In this document: positions 45,555-58,224 of the stretch, piece by piece
Numbering within the stretch: position 1 is the stretch's first letter
Layout of the letters: each line of letters begins with the position of its first letter
Assembly (NCBI RefSeq): GCF_030463535.1
Contig: NC_132881.1
Location: 9,346,526-9,410,525 of the forward strand
Direction of reading: 5' to 3'
From: Salminus brasiliensis
Lineage: Eukaryota; Chordata; Actinopteri; Characiformes; Bryconidae
DNA: 64,000 nt
Translations under genes and position numbers: made by a program
The notes under the pieces: generated by a model
Told to the model about the DNA's origin: nothing
Database searches by the model: none
What the model saw: only the letters and a program-made list of their open reading frames with translations

Positions 45555-47220
45555 TGTAGTAGAGATGTGTTCATTCTCCATCTTCCTCTTCTAAGCTTGT
45601 CTGAATGTATATTCACACAAAGCTAAACAGGTGCATGGTCCGACAGGGAAATAGCATTGATAGTGCTATCAATGATATTATTGGTTAGACTCTGGGAGAT
45701 CAAAATCAAGGTCAAGTCTTGGGTAGGAATTATGGCAGTGGTAGTAAAATGTGCATTCCTGGTTTCTAGGATTGAATCAGGTCATTGTCCACCATCAGCA
45801 TGTGAATGGCAGCTCTATCCTTCGGCGTTGAGGTACCTGATTATTTACTTTTATCTAATATCCCATTTAAGACCTAATTGAAGTCCTGCCAAAAGCATTT
45901 GTCCTTGGGCATTTCCCAATTTATTAACTCCATGAAAGAAAGATGGATCTCCATAAGAACCATTAATATTCCAGGAAACTACCTTAACATAAGCACTATT
46001 TGCCATTCATATGATAAGATAACAAAACTGAAATAAAAGATTGGCATAGCAATCGTTCCATGCCATCTGACCTTCCTAATTTCAAAATATAGGCTACTGC
46101 TTTTGTACCAGTGAACATTATTAGGATACCTGTAATTCTAAATAGAACCAACATAGCCAAATAGGCCAACAAAAATCTTGAACAGAACAGAAAAATGTCT
46201 CCAGTAGCCAGATGAGGATTCTCTTCTTGTTAAATTCATGTCCACAAAACTAACAACAAAGAGAAAAAAGGAAGAAAAAAAAGAAGAGAACTTAACTTAG
46301 GTCAGTGGAATGTCTGAGATGTCTACTAGGTTATAGCCTAAACAGCTACACAAAGCTATCCAGACCAATCATAACTCTCGGTCTCCTTGTGCTAGTGGAT
46401 GTTTTATAGTTTATTCTCCATCAGTAACTTGCTTCTTGATGAACTTGACAGCTTCTGTTGTGACGTCAAACTTTGTTTCTCCTCTTCCACACAAACTGGA
46501 GCGCTGCAGGAAAGACTAAAGGAAACCTCACTTTCTTGTCACGCAGCAGCTGTTTCGCCAATCAGAACGTTTTCCTCCTCTCAACCAGCTTCTTCGACAT
46601 GTATGGAAACAAGGAAATGTTGCTTCCGCTCCACACTACACCTCCTTTCTCCCTCGCAGCTTTTAAGACATTATCTCTTGTGGTTGAACGCAGAGAGGAT
46701 CAATCTCTGAGGCTGGTCTTCATGCAGACGAGATCTGGAGATCAGGGCTCTTTCAATTTCGAATTTGTTGTTAATGTGCATGTGCAGGCCCTCTGACAGG
46801 ATCTTTTCAATGCATACAATCAAGTTCTCCCCTTCAATGCCCTCTTTTAATCAATCTGACATTATTGTGGCGGCTCCTATTTTTCAGATCTTCCACACGC
46901 CTCTCCAAAGTATCTATGCGCTTGCCATGCAGCTCATGGCCATTCACCAGTTGTTGAGTGGCGTCTTCCAAGTTGGAGATTGCCTTTCCTCCTCTGCTAG
47001 TAGCCCCTGCATGCCGTTTTTCATTTATTCTGTAGTCTCCTTAATCATTGACGCATCATAAGCAACTGCAGCGTCAAGCTCATTCTACTCACTTCGGCTA
47101 GGATGTGTTCCAAATTAGCATTCTGTCCCGTTTCAGGCTAGCATCACCTGGTTCGGTAGCAGCTGCCCCTTCCCTCATGAAGGCTTAAAATATTTTGAAG
47201 ATGAAGACATGTTCTTATGG
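45555..47220 (-). mobile_element. Degenerate L1/Tx1-like LINE 5' portion
   Basis: Two parts can be translated on the minus strand. At 46000-45600 an endonuclease relic begins with VVSWNING and ends with ISLSDHAPV, matching the N- and C-terminal motifs of L1-type endonucleases, with a deletion between. At 47220-46400 an ORF1 relic shows a coiled-coil-like stretch, then EGIEGENLIVCIEKIL and EIERALIS, as in L1 ORF1 RNA-binding proteins. Many stops are present. Confidence 0.7.
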
Positions 47221-47559
47221 ATTTTTGGTAATGAAATACGTAACAGACAAATAGCTGAAAATGAGAAATATGCAGATTAGTTAGGATTTAAGTTAATGTG
47301 GCTTAGGACAACCTTACTGCTTGTCGATCTCACGTGACTCCCTCCTAGTCATTTCTTTTATATTAGCTTTGGCTTGTTTATCATAGTTTTAATCCTTGTG
47401 CTGTCTGCTATGTGTCTTACCTTACATTATTTTGCTTTACTAACTAACTTCTGTGTTTACTTTCGAGGAATATGGTGGCCATGGAGAGGCACTGGGAGCA
47501 TTAGCGTGACCAGGGCCAGCCCAAGACTTTATGGGGCCCCCATACCACTACCTTAGCAC
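47221..47559. other. No gene recognised
   Basis: AT-rich sequence, then a GC-rich stretch (GGGCCAGCCCAAGACTTTAT) that may be a fragment of an unclassified repeat. Confidence 0.4.
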
Positions 47560-48075
47560 CGTCATGCTGGCTAGGCGAGACAAGGGAACACTCGCAGGGA
47601 CAGAGCAATGCAGAGAAAGTCTTTAATGACCAAACCAAAATGAACAAACACAAACAAAACGAGGCAGCAAAGTACAGGGTCCAATAAACAGAAACAGAAA
47701 ACAAACAGGTGACAACTGAAAGGGGATAAACCTGGAAAACCACCTGAGGCTGGAAAGCAGCCCGGGAGCAAAGCGAGAGGGGACAAATCAAACCCCGCGC
47801 TCGTCAGGCGCTGATGAACTTACTCGACTCAGTTGCTAGGGAACCGGACGGCAAATCACCCTGGCGACCAACCGGTGAACCAGACAGCGAACTCCTGAAC
47901 GTGAAACCGCTCCGATAGAGCATATACTACTTGAACTCGTAGAATTCCCTAGAAGTCTCCAGACCATGAAGCCAACCTTACAGCTTGGCATCGCAAGAGT
48001 AATTCTCGGCGCCGAGGCATCTGCGTTTGCTCCCTTTGTACCCCAGCACTCAGGTGAAACAAATCAGACATAAAC
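47560..48075. mobile_element. Unclassified non-autonomous element, copy 2
   Basis: Same layout as 24970-25630: GTCATGCTGGC near the left end, GGGAACACTCGCAGGGAC, a TTTAATGACCAAACC stretch, and CACTCAGGTGAAACAAATC at the right end. No convincing coding frame. Confidence 0.5.
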
Positions 48076-48915
48076 AGAAAACATGGCGTCTTACTGCGAC
48101 CGCTGTCAACATAAAAGTCCTTAGTGAGAAAACCCACGGGAGGAACAGAAAGTATGTGAACATAGAAATTAACCCAACGTTGACTGAAAAGTTCCGAGGA
48201 GCCTGTGGACCGCGGCCCGAAGCCGCCCCTGGGGGGGGCGCAGCGCCGCAGGGCTGACAAGCACCAGATGCTTCATCATTCCGTATGCTGCACTGTGTGT
48301 ATTGTACCCATTAGCATTATTTGTAATTAGCTTACATCAAACACAAAAATGTTCTAATTAATTTTCACTTTTAAATACAGAGTGATGTATACATGTTCAG
48401 TATCATTAGCAGACAATACACTGTATTTACAGTAAACAAGTTAATGAGTTAATTTTCTTAATTTTTTCTTCAACAGATGTAGAAAAGTGTGAGAAAGGCA
48501 CCTATTATTGACAGGTCCCCTAACTCTGCATATTGCGCAATTTCCTTTTTCTCTCTGGGCCAGAAAAAAGAAAAACAAAAAAAAAGTGGAAGGCCTAAGG
48601 TGGGAGCTGATGTATATTTATTTTTTTCTTTGAGCGATTTGCTGAGAGAGATATTGTTCAACGCTGAAGCGACTGGGTCTTTATCAACTTTGTCTATGGC
48701 TCTGCATGCTCCAGCAGAGAGGGCAACTACTCCAGACAGTGTTCTCATTGATGGAGATTTTATTGTAAGACCCTATTAATTATCGTGCCCAAAGAGTAAT
48801 GCTGCGGTACCTGTGGCCTGGAAGACCTCTAGTACACTAAATTCCAGACACCGTTTGGAAGAAAACAGACGGCAGGATCGAGGAAGCAAGCCATTCAGCT
48901 GACTCTTCGCGCTCC
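48076..48915. other. No gene recognised
   Basis: Open frames at 48489-48779 on both strands overlap each other and show no domain. A GC-rich patch lies at 48200-48250. Confidence 0.4.
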
Positions 48916-48996
48916 ACTGCTGACTGCAGGTTTGACGTTCTGTCCTCTACCACCGAGAAAGGCTACACCTGTGCTGCCTGAGATCTGTCAGGTAAG
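48916..48996 (+). other. Exon-like block with donor, copy y
   Basis: It matches 43450-43570 and ends GTCAG|GTAAGTGATGA, a strong donor. It is followed by an L2/CR1-like fragment in the opposite orientation to the one after copy x. Confidence 0.4.
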
Positions 48997-49189
48997 TGAT
49001 GATTTACTATATTCAAACCATTTGTTCTTCCCTTTCTCTGCTTGTATTAAAAAAGTAATATTAGTATCACTTGCTCACATTTAAACAAACCCTGCAGTAT
49101 CGAGCATATATTGAGAACAGAAAATTGGTTTTAACAATCTTAGGGGGAAAAAAAGGAAACCTACGTATTTGCTATTAAGGAGTGTTGGA

Positions 49190-50362
49190 TTTGTTGTCAC
49201 CTGGTGTAGCTGATTTAGAACATGAGTTAAAATGTTAGTTGTAGAACAAAGACTGGAAGTCTTCTACTCACTTCCACAGCCAGAACTAACAAAAAACTAT
49301 TTCCTCAGTAAATTTTACAACCTGTACACTCGACCCGATTCCCTTTAAAATACTGACAGAATTACTCCCAATTATAATCAGACCTCTTTTAACAATAGTA
49401 AATTCATCCCTTACCTAAGGCCATGTACCCAAATCCCTTTAATTTGCAGTTTTAAAACCTTTAATTAAGAAACTACATCTTGGTCCTGGTGTACTGTCAA
49501 TTACAGACCCATCTTAAGCCTGACATTTCTGTCCAAGATATTAGAAAATGCTGTGGCTCAACAACTCTGCTTATACCAGAGTAAAAATGAAATGTATGAG
49601 AAATTCCAATCTGGATTCAGACAGCCCAAGTAAAGATTACAAACGATCTCTTCTTGCCTCTGATCAAGGCTACGTAGCCCTACTCGCCCTCAGTTTAGCC
49701 TTTGACACTATAGATAACACTATTCTCTTTGAAAGATTAGAGAACATGGTTGAAATCAGAGAAACAGCCCTATTGTGGTTCAAATCATATCTAAACGAAC
49801 CCTATCAGTCCGTATTTCTAAATTACACAGATGTCCGATATGGAGTTCCACAATGCTCTATTTAAGGGCATCTGTTATTTACATTATAGATGTTACCACA
49901 GGGCAGTTATAAGCAGACAGGATGTTAACTTACAGATGCAGATGACACTGCTCTATATATCAGCCAAACCTGATAGTCCTCAATTTTCTTTAATTACTGA
50001 GTTACTGTGTGAAGGATGTACTCTGGATGCCACATGACTTCGTTCTCCTTAACAGTAACAAAACATAGGTTCTCTTTTTAGGTCTGAAAAACACTAGAAG
50101 TAAACTCAGACTAAATGTTAGACTTGGCTGTTGTTTTGCATTATTCTGGGTCCAGCAGCTAAAAATCTTGGTGTCTTATTTGATTAGGATCTATCATTTC
50201 AGCAACATATAGCTAAATAACTAGGACAGCCTACATTGCCAAACTAAGAAATTCCTTTTCTACAGGATGCAGAAAAGCTAGTACACACTTAACCTCACGG
50301 TTAGATTATTGCAACACACTTTTGTCAGGCTGTTCGAGCAGGTACCTCAATAAACTTTGTCG
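49190..50362 (+). mobile_element. Truncated L2/CR1-like LINE copy, + strand
   Basis: Recognisable on the + strand by [50 protein letters not shown] and YISAKPD, all RT-region sequence matching the element at 2110-6631 in opposite orientation. It carries numerous frameshifts, a stop after GVPQCSI and several deletions. It starts just before the RT and ends near the CTCAATAAACTTTG site. Confidence 0.9.
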
Positions 50363-50780
50363 GGGTTCTTCTACTTCTTCTTCAGAGGACTTCTTTTGAA
50401 AGGAGACTCGTGACCACCGTCTTTCAATTGTAACAATGAAACATTTTATTCCAATCAAAAGTACAATGTGGAGAGAGTCTGCCAATTCTGGGTGCCCTTC
50501 TTCTCTCTTTCCCAGACAAAGGAATACCTTATGTTTTATACCCTACTATACGTCATATGTTGTTAGACTGTTCTCATATGCAGGATGTCTGCAGCACGTA
50601 GACCATGTAAGTAATGGTGGGGGCTAATGATGATTCCTTATGGATGAAATGCAGACACAGCTGGACCCCTTAACATCTCTTTTACGTTATGTTTGTTCAG
50701 TTCATGTACAGTTTCTCACATTAGGTCTGGGAACAGATTCCACTCTCCTTTCCAAGACTACCACATGGGCCTCACTATAT
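50363..50780. other. Unclassified sequence between LINE and array
   Basis: No gene or repeat recognised. The array begins mid-intron-unit at 50781. Confidence 0.45.
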
Positions 50781-52852
50781 TCAGTTTCTATACATGTATT
50801 GACTTTCTTTTTTGTGTTACAGGTTCTCAGGTACCCCATCAACCCAACAAATGTATTTTCATCGGCAACTGTGTGGCTCACTGTCTGAACTGTGTGTTCT
50901 GCAACTCTGTAACATATGAGTGATCATTCATTTCCATACATGTATTGACTTTCTTTATTGTCTTACACGCTTTCTGGACCAATGGCTCCCCCCTTCCTGA
51001 TGGTGTATACAGCCAACAATAGTCTGTCCATTGCAACTGTGTGTGGCTCAGGTAAGTGTGGTAACAGGTAAGGGATCATTCAGTTTCTATACATGTATTT
51101 TTTTTGTCTTACAGGTTTTTCGGACTGCATGTACCAAGGGTCTGTGCATCTGCAACTATTTGTGTCTCGCTACTATCTGTCTGCAAGTGTGTAACAGGTT
51201 GGTGATCATTCAGTTTCTATACATGTATTGACTTTCTTTTTTTGTCTTACAGATTTTTCGGACCACATGAACCAAGGGTCTGTGCATCTCCAACTGTGTG
51301 TGACTCACTATCTGTCTGCAAGTGTGTAACAGGTAGGTGATCATTCAGTTTCTATACATGTATTGACCTTCTTTTTTTGTCTTAAAGGTCTTTCGGACCT
51401 CATGAACCAAGGGTATGTGCATCTGCAACTCGCTACTATCTGCCTGCAAGTGTGTAACAGGTAAGTGATCATTCAGTTTCTATACATGTATTGACCTTCT
51501 TTTTTTGTCTTACAGGTTTTTCGAACCGCATTAACCAAGGGTCTGTGCATCTGCAACTGTGTGTGAGTCGCTACTATCTGTCTGCAAGTGTGTAACAGGT
51601 AAGTGATCATTCCGTTTCTATACATGTATTGCCTTTTTTTTTTTTGTCTTACAAGTTTTTCGAACCGCATTAACCAAGGGTCTGTGCATCTGCAACTGTG
51701 TGTGAGTCGCTACTATCTGTCTGCAAGTGTGTAACAGGTAGGTGATCATTCAGTTTCTATACATGTATTGACCTTTTTTGTCTTACAGGTTTTTCGGACC
51801 GCATTAACCAAGGGTCTTTCCGTTGCAACTGTGTGTGTGGCTCGCTATCAATCTGTCTGCAAGTGTGTAACAGGTAGGTGATCATTCAGTTTCTATACAT
51901 GTATTGACTTTCTTTTTTTGTCTTGCAGGTTTTTCGGACCGCATGAACCAAGGGTCTTTCCATTGCCACTGTGATTGAGTTGCTACTATCTGTCTGCAAG
52001 TGTGTAACAGGTAGGTGATCATTCAGTTTCTATACATGTATTGACTTTCTTTTTTTGTCTTACAGGTTTTTCGGACCGCATTAACCAAGGGTCTGTGCAT
52101 CTGCAACTGTGTCTGACTTGCTACTATCTGTCTGCAAGTGTGTAACAGGTAGGTGATCATTCAGTTTCTATACATGTATTGACTTTCTTTTTTTGTCTTA
52201 CAGGTTTTTCGGACCACATGAACCAAGGGTCTGTGCATCTGCAACTGTGTGTGACTCGCTATCTGTCTGCAAGTGTGTAACAGGTAGGTGATCATTCAGT
52301 TTCTATACATGTGTTGACCTTCTTTTTTTTTTCTTACAGGTTTTTCGGACCGTATGAACCAAGGGTCTTTCCATTGCCACTGTTAGTGAGTTGCTACTAT
52401 CTGTCTGCAAGTGTGTAACAGGTAGGTGATCATTCAGTTTCTATACATGTATTGACTTTCTTTTTTTGTCTTACAGGTTTTTCGGACCACATGAACCAAG
52501 GGTCTGTGCATCTGCAACTGTGTGTGACTCGCTATCTGTCTGCAAGTGTGTAACAGGTAGGTGAGCATTCAGTTTCTATACATGTATTGACCTTCTTTTT
52601 TTGTCTTACAGGTTTTTCGGACCGCATTAACCAAGGGTCTGTGCATCTGCAACTGTGTCTGACTCGCTACTATCTGTCTGCAAGTGTGTAACAGGGAAGT
52701 GATCATTCAGTTTCTATACATGTTTTGACTTTCTTTTTTTGTCTTACAGGTTTTTCGGACCGCATGAACCAAGGGTCTTTCCATTGCCACTGTGAGTGAG
52801 TTGCTACTATCTGTCTGCAAGTGTGTAACAGGTAGGTGATCATTCAGTTTCT
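50781..52852 (+). repeat. 137/138-bp splice-signal tandem array, block D
   Basis: About 15 units in the same orientation as the blocks 40 kb away. The first units are divergent and include the GTTCTCAGG exon class (50822) and a variant with GGCTCAGGTAAGTGTGGTAA (about 51045) that recurs at about 58490. Later units are uniform. Donor (CAG|GTAGGT or GTAAGT) and acceptor (TTACAG, TTAAAG, TTGCAG) motifs are kept. The block is interrupted by an L1 insertion. Confidence 0.93.
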
Positions 52853-53835
52853 TTTTTTTTTTAAATACTTTATTTTAGTTTTTGTTTCTTTGTTGTATAA
52901 TCAGTACAAACAGACAAACAAACAAGCAACAACAAAAAAAAATACATATCAAACAAACCCTACCCCCTCCCGTCGAGCACATTCAAGAAAGAAATAAAAT
53001 AATAATAATAATAATAGTAATAATAACAACAACAACAATAATATTGTGATAGAAAATAAAAATAACAGCAACAATGACAGTAACATCTGCAGTAGCAGCA
53101 TAGAAGGAAAAAATAAATAAATAAATAAACGAGAGAAGAAAAAAAAAAAAAGGAGAGAAAAAAAAAAAAAAGGGCCAACAAATGATGGTCTTACAGTTAC
53201 TTACATTTATGGTCTTACATTTACTTGAAATAAGTAATTATTGGATTCCAAATCTGGTTAATGTACTTCTGTGCACTTGGTCCACGGCCACATGCACGCT
53301 CCACAGAGGCAAAATTAAGCATCTCAGCTAGCCAATGCTTGAACGATGGAGCGAAAGGCGATTTCCAATTCAAAAGGAGCAGCTTCTTAGCCACAATCAT
53401 AGCAGCCATCACCACCCGTTGTATCTTGTAAGGAAAGGTAAATAATAATGCAGAACACCCACAAATTATGATTATGGGATCAAAGTCTAATTTTATTTCA
53501 AGAGTTTTGGAAAGCCAATCAAAAATTCTTGACCAGAAGGTCTGTAGCACAGGGCAGGTTATAAACAGATGAGTCAAAGAGCCCTCCTCAATTTTGCATC
53601 TTTCACAAAGAGGTGAGATGGATTCAAAAATCTTATGTAATTTAGTCCTGGAGTAATGCAGCCGGTGAAGCACCTTAAACTGAATCAGCCTGTATCGAGA
53701 GTTTACAGAGCAGCTTAATACACGAGACAAACTCTCCACCCACACTTCTTCTGTAATTTCGCTATCTATCTCTCTCGCCCAAGCCTCTCTAAATTTAGTT
53801 GTGTCTGGAGTAGCTCTCAAAACTGTAATAAAAAT
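52853..53835 (-). mobile_element. 5'-truncated L1/Tx1-like LINE with 17-bp target duplication
   Basis: The array sequence GTGATCATTCAGTTTCT occurs directly on both sides (52836-52852 and 53836-53852). A T-rich tract (poly-A tail of a minus-strand insertion) follows the left copy. The insert holds the 3' part of an L1-type ORF2 and an A-rich, low-complexity 3' UTR. This is target-primed reverse transcription into an array unit, so the array existed before it. Confidence 0.95.
53221..53820 (-). pseudogene. C-terminal part of L1/Tx1-like ORF2
   Basis: 199 open codons that end at TAA. Near the middle is CERCKIEEGSLTHLFITC, the C-terminal Cys-His zinc-knuckle-like motif of L1/Tx1-clade ORF2 proteins, preceded by RYRLIQFKVLHRLHYSRTKL and followed by FWSRIFDWLSK. 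The RT and endonuclease domains are absent because of 5' truncation. The uninterrupted frame suggests a recent insertion. It cannot encode an active protein. Confidence 0.88.
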
Positions 53836-54119
53836 GTGATCATTCAGTTTCTATACATGTATTGACTTTCTTTTTTTGTGTTACAGGTTTTTCGGACCGC
53901 ATTATCCAAGGGTCTGTGCATCTGCAACTATGTGTGACTCGCTATCTGTCTGCAAGTGTGTAACAGGTAGGTGATCATTCAGTTTCTATACATGTTTTGA
54001 CTTTCTTTTTTTGTCTTACAGGTTTTTCGGACCGCATGAACCAAGGGTCTGTGCATTTGCAACTGTGTGTGACTCGCTACTATCTGTCTGCAAGTGTGTA
54101 ACAGGTAGGTGATCATTCA

Positions 54120-57100
54120 GTTTCTATACATGTATTGACTTTCTTTTTTTGTCTTACAGGTTTTTCGGACCGCATGAACCAAGGGTCTTACCATTGCCAC
54201 TGTGAGTGAGTTGCTACTATCTGTCTGCAAGTGTGTAACAGGTAAGTGATCATTCAGTTTCTATACATATATTGACCTCATTTTTTTGTCTTGCAGGTTT
54301 TTCGGACCGCATGAACCAAGGGTCTTTCCATTGCCACTGTGTGTGTGACTCGCTACTATCTGTCTGCAAGTGTGTAACAGGTAGGTGATCATTCAGTTTC
54401 GATACATGTATTGACTTTCTTTTTTTGTCTTAAAGGTCTTTCGGACCACATAAACCAAGGGTCTGTGCATCTGCAACTGTTTGTGACTCGCTACTATCTG
54501 TTTGCATGTGTGTTACAGGTAGGTGATCATTCAGTTTCTATACATGTATTGACCTTTTTTTGTCTTGCAGGTTTTTCGGACCGCATGAACCAAGGGTCTT
54601 TCCATTGCCATTGTGTGTGTGGCTCGCTATCAATCTTTCTGCAAGTGTGTAACAGGTAGGTGATCAATTAGTTTCTATACATGTATTGACTTTCTTTTTT
54701 TGTCTTACTGGTTTTTCGGACCACATAAACCAAGGGTCTGTGCATCTGCAACTGTTTGTGACTCGCTACTATCTGTTTGCATGTGTGTTACAGGTAGGTG
54801 ATCATTCAGTTTCTATACATGTATTGACCTTTTTTTGTCTTGCAGGTTTTTCGGACCACATGAACCAAGGGTCTTTCCATTGCCACTGTGTGTGTGGCTC
54901 GCTATCAATCTGTCTGCAAGTGTGTAACAGGTAGGTGATCATTCAGTTTCTATACATGTATTGACTTTCTTTTTTTGTCTTACAGGTTTTTCGGACTGCA
55001 TTAACCAAGGGTCTGTGCATCTGCATCTATGTGTGACTCGCTATCTGTCTGCAAGTGTGTAACAGGTAGGTGATCATTCCGTTTCTATACATGTATTGAC
55101 TTTCTTTTTTTGTCTTAAAGGTCTTTTGGACCACATGAACCAAGGGTCTGTGCATCTGCAACTGTGTGTGACTCGCTACTATCTGTCTGCAAGTGTGTAA
55201 CAGGTAAGTGATCATTCAGTTTCTATACATGTATTCACTTTCTTTTTTTGTCTTGCAGGTTTTTCGGACCGCATGAACCAAGGGTCTTTCCATTGCCACT
55301 GTGAGTGAGTTGCTACTATCTGTCTGCAAGTGTGTAACAGGTAGGTGATCATTCAGTTTCTATACATGTATTGACTTTCTTTTTTTGTCTTGCAGGTTTT
55401 TCGGACCGCATGAACCAAGGGTCTTTCCATTGCCACTGTGAGTGAGTTGCTACTATCTGTCTGCAAGTGTGTAACAGGTAGGTGATCATTCAGTTTCTAT
55501 ACATGTATTGACTTTCTTTTTTTGTCTTAAAGGTCTTTCGGACCACATGAACCAAGGGTCTGTGCATCTGCAACTGTGTCTGACTTGCTACTATCTGTCT
55601 GCAAGTGTGTAACAGGTAGGTGATCATTCAGTTTCTATACATGTATTGACTTAATTTTTTTGTCTTACAGGTTTTTCGGACCGCATGAACCAAGGGTCTT
55701 ACCATTGCCACTGTGAGTGAGTTGCTACTATCTGTCTGCAAGTGTGTAACAGGTAAGTGATCATTCAGTTTCTATACATATATTGACCTCATTTTTTTGT
55801 CTTGCAGGTTTTTCGGACCGCATGAACCAAGGGTCTTTCCATTGCCACTGTGTGTGACTCGCTACTATCTGTCTGCAAGTGTGTAACAGGTAGGTGATCA
55901 TTCAGTTTCGATACATGTATTGACTTTCTTTTTTTGTCTTAAAGGTCTTTCGGACCACATAAACCAAGGGTCTGTGCATCTGCAACTGTTTGTGACTCGC
56001 TACTATCTGTTTGCATGTGTGTTACAGGTAGGTGATCATTCAGTTTCTATACATGTATTGACCTTTTTTTGTCTTGCAGGTTTTTCGGACCGCATGAACC
56101 AAGGGTCTTTCCATTGCCATTGTGTGTGTGGCTCGCTATCAATCTTTCTGCAAGTGTGTAACAGGTAGGTGATCAATTAGTTTCTATACATGTATTGACT
56201 TTCTTTTTTTGTCTTACTGGTTTTTCGGACCACATAAACCAAGGGTCTGTGCATCTGCAACTGTTTGTGACTCGCTACTATCTGTTTGCATGTGTGTTAC
56301 AGGTAGGTGATCATTCAGTTTCTATACATGTATTGACCTTTTTTTGTCTTGCAGGTTTTTCGGACCACATGAACCAAGGGTCTTTCCATTGCCACTGTGT
56401 GTGTGGCTCGCTATCAATCTGTCTGCAAGTGTGTAACAGGTAGGTGATCATTCAGTTTCTATACATGTATTGACTTTCTTTTTTTGTCTTACAGGTTTTT
56501 CGGACTGCATTAACCAAGGGTCTGTGCATCTGCATCTATGTGTGACTCGCTATCTGTCTGCAAGTGTGTAACAGGTAGGTGATCATTCCGTTTCTATACA
56601 TGTATTGACTTTCTTTTTTTGTCTTAAAGGTCTTTTGGACCACATGAACCAAGGGTCTGTGCATCTGCAACTGTGTGTGACTCGCTACTATCTGTCTGCA
56701 AGTGTGTAACAGGTAAGTGATCATTCAGTTTCTATACATGTATTCACTTTCTTTTTTTGTCTTGCAGGTTTTTCGGACCGCATGAACCAAGGGTCTTTCC
56801 ATTGCCACTGTGAGTGAGTTGCTACTATCTGTCTGCAAGTGTGTAACAGGTAGGTGATCATTCAGTTTCTATACATGTATTGACTTTCTTTTTTTGTCTT
56901 GCAGGTTTTTCGGACCGCATGAACCAAGGGTCTTTCCATTGCCACTGTGAGTGAGTTGCTACTATCTGTCTGCAAGTGTGTAACAGGTAGGTGATCATTC
57001 AGTTTCTATACATGTATTGACTTTCTTTTTTTGTCTTAAAGGTCTTTCGGACCACATGAACCAAGGGTCTGTGCATCTGCAACTGTGTCTGACTTGCTAC

Positions 57101-57150
57101 TATCTGTCTGCAAGTGTGTAACAGGTAGGTGATCATTCAGTTTCTATACA
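54120..57150 (+). repeat. Higher-order duplication of about 1.51 kb (11 units)
   Basis: The series of unit variants in the first half (54120-55640) recurs in the second half in the same order with offset 1509-1511 bp. The 2-bp difference comes from a GTGTGTGTG versus GTGTGTG change near 54340/55850. Confidence 0.9.
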
Positions 57151-58224
57151 TGTATTGACCTTCTTTTTTTGTCTTACAGGTCTTTTGGACCACATGAACC
57201 AAGGGTCTGTGCATCTGCAACTGTGTCTGACTCGCTACTATCTGTCTGCAAGTGTGTAACAGGGAAGTGATCATTCAGTTTCTATACATGTTTTGACTTT
57301 CTTTTTTTGTCTTACAGGTTTTTCGGACCGCATGAACCAAGGGTCTTTCCATTGCCACTGTGAGTGAGTTGCTACTATCTGTCTGCAAGTGTGTAACAGG
57401 TAGGTGATCATTCCGTTTCTATACATGTATTGACTTTCTTTTTTTGTCTTAAAGGTCTTTTGGACCACATGAACCAAGGGTCTGTGCATCTGCAACTGTG
57501 TGTGACTCGCTACTATCTGTCTGCAAGTGTGTAACAGGTAAGTGATCATTCAGTTTCTATACATGTATTCACTTTCTTTTTTTGTCTTGCAGGTTTTTCG
57601 GACCGCATGAACCAAGGGTCTTTCCATTGCCACTGTGAGTGAGTTGCTACTATCTGTCTGCAAGTGTGTAACAGGTAGGTGATCATTCAGTTTCTATACA
57701 TGTATTGACTTTCTTTTTTTGTCTTGCAGGTTTTTCGGACCGCATGAACCAAGGGTCTTTCCATTGCCACTGTGAGTGAGTTGCTACTATCTGTCTGCAA
57801 GTGTGTAACAGGTAGGTGATCATTCAGTTTCTATACATGTATTGACTTTCTTTTTTTGTCTTAAAGGTCTTTCGGACCACATGAACCAAGGGTCTGTGCA
57901 TCTGCAACTGTGTCTGACTTGCTACTATCTGTCTGCAAGTGTGTAACAGGTAGGTGATCATTCAGTTTCTATACATGTATTGACCTTCTTTTTTTGTCTT
58001 ACAGGTCTTTTGGACCACATGAACCAAGGGTCTGTGCATCTGCAACTGTGTCTGACTCGCTACTATCTGTCTGCAAGTGTGTAACAGGGAAGTGATCATT
58101 CAGTTTCTATACATGTTTTGACTTTCTTTTTTTGTCTTACAGGTTTTTCGGACCGCATGAACCAAGGGTCTTTCCATTGCCACTGTGAGTGAGTTGCTAC
58201 TATCTGTCTGCAAGTGTGTAACAG
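56575..58224 (+). repeat. Tandem higher-order duplication of 825 bp (6 units)
   Basis: 56575-57399 and 57400-58224 show the same series of variants, including the rare TACATGTATTCAC branch region (56744 and 57569) and the AACAGGGAAG donor mutation (57261 and 58086), at a constant 825-bp offset. Confidence 0.92.

Noticed and set aside
46399..47061. + strand open frames at 46.4-47.1 kb
   Set aside because: They are antisense to an L1-type ORF1 relic and have no domain of their own.
48470..48779. Open frames of 92-96 codons on both strands
   Set aside because: A zinc-finger or hAT-transposase relic was considered because of a few Cys residues, but the required spacing is absent and both strands are equally open.
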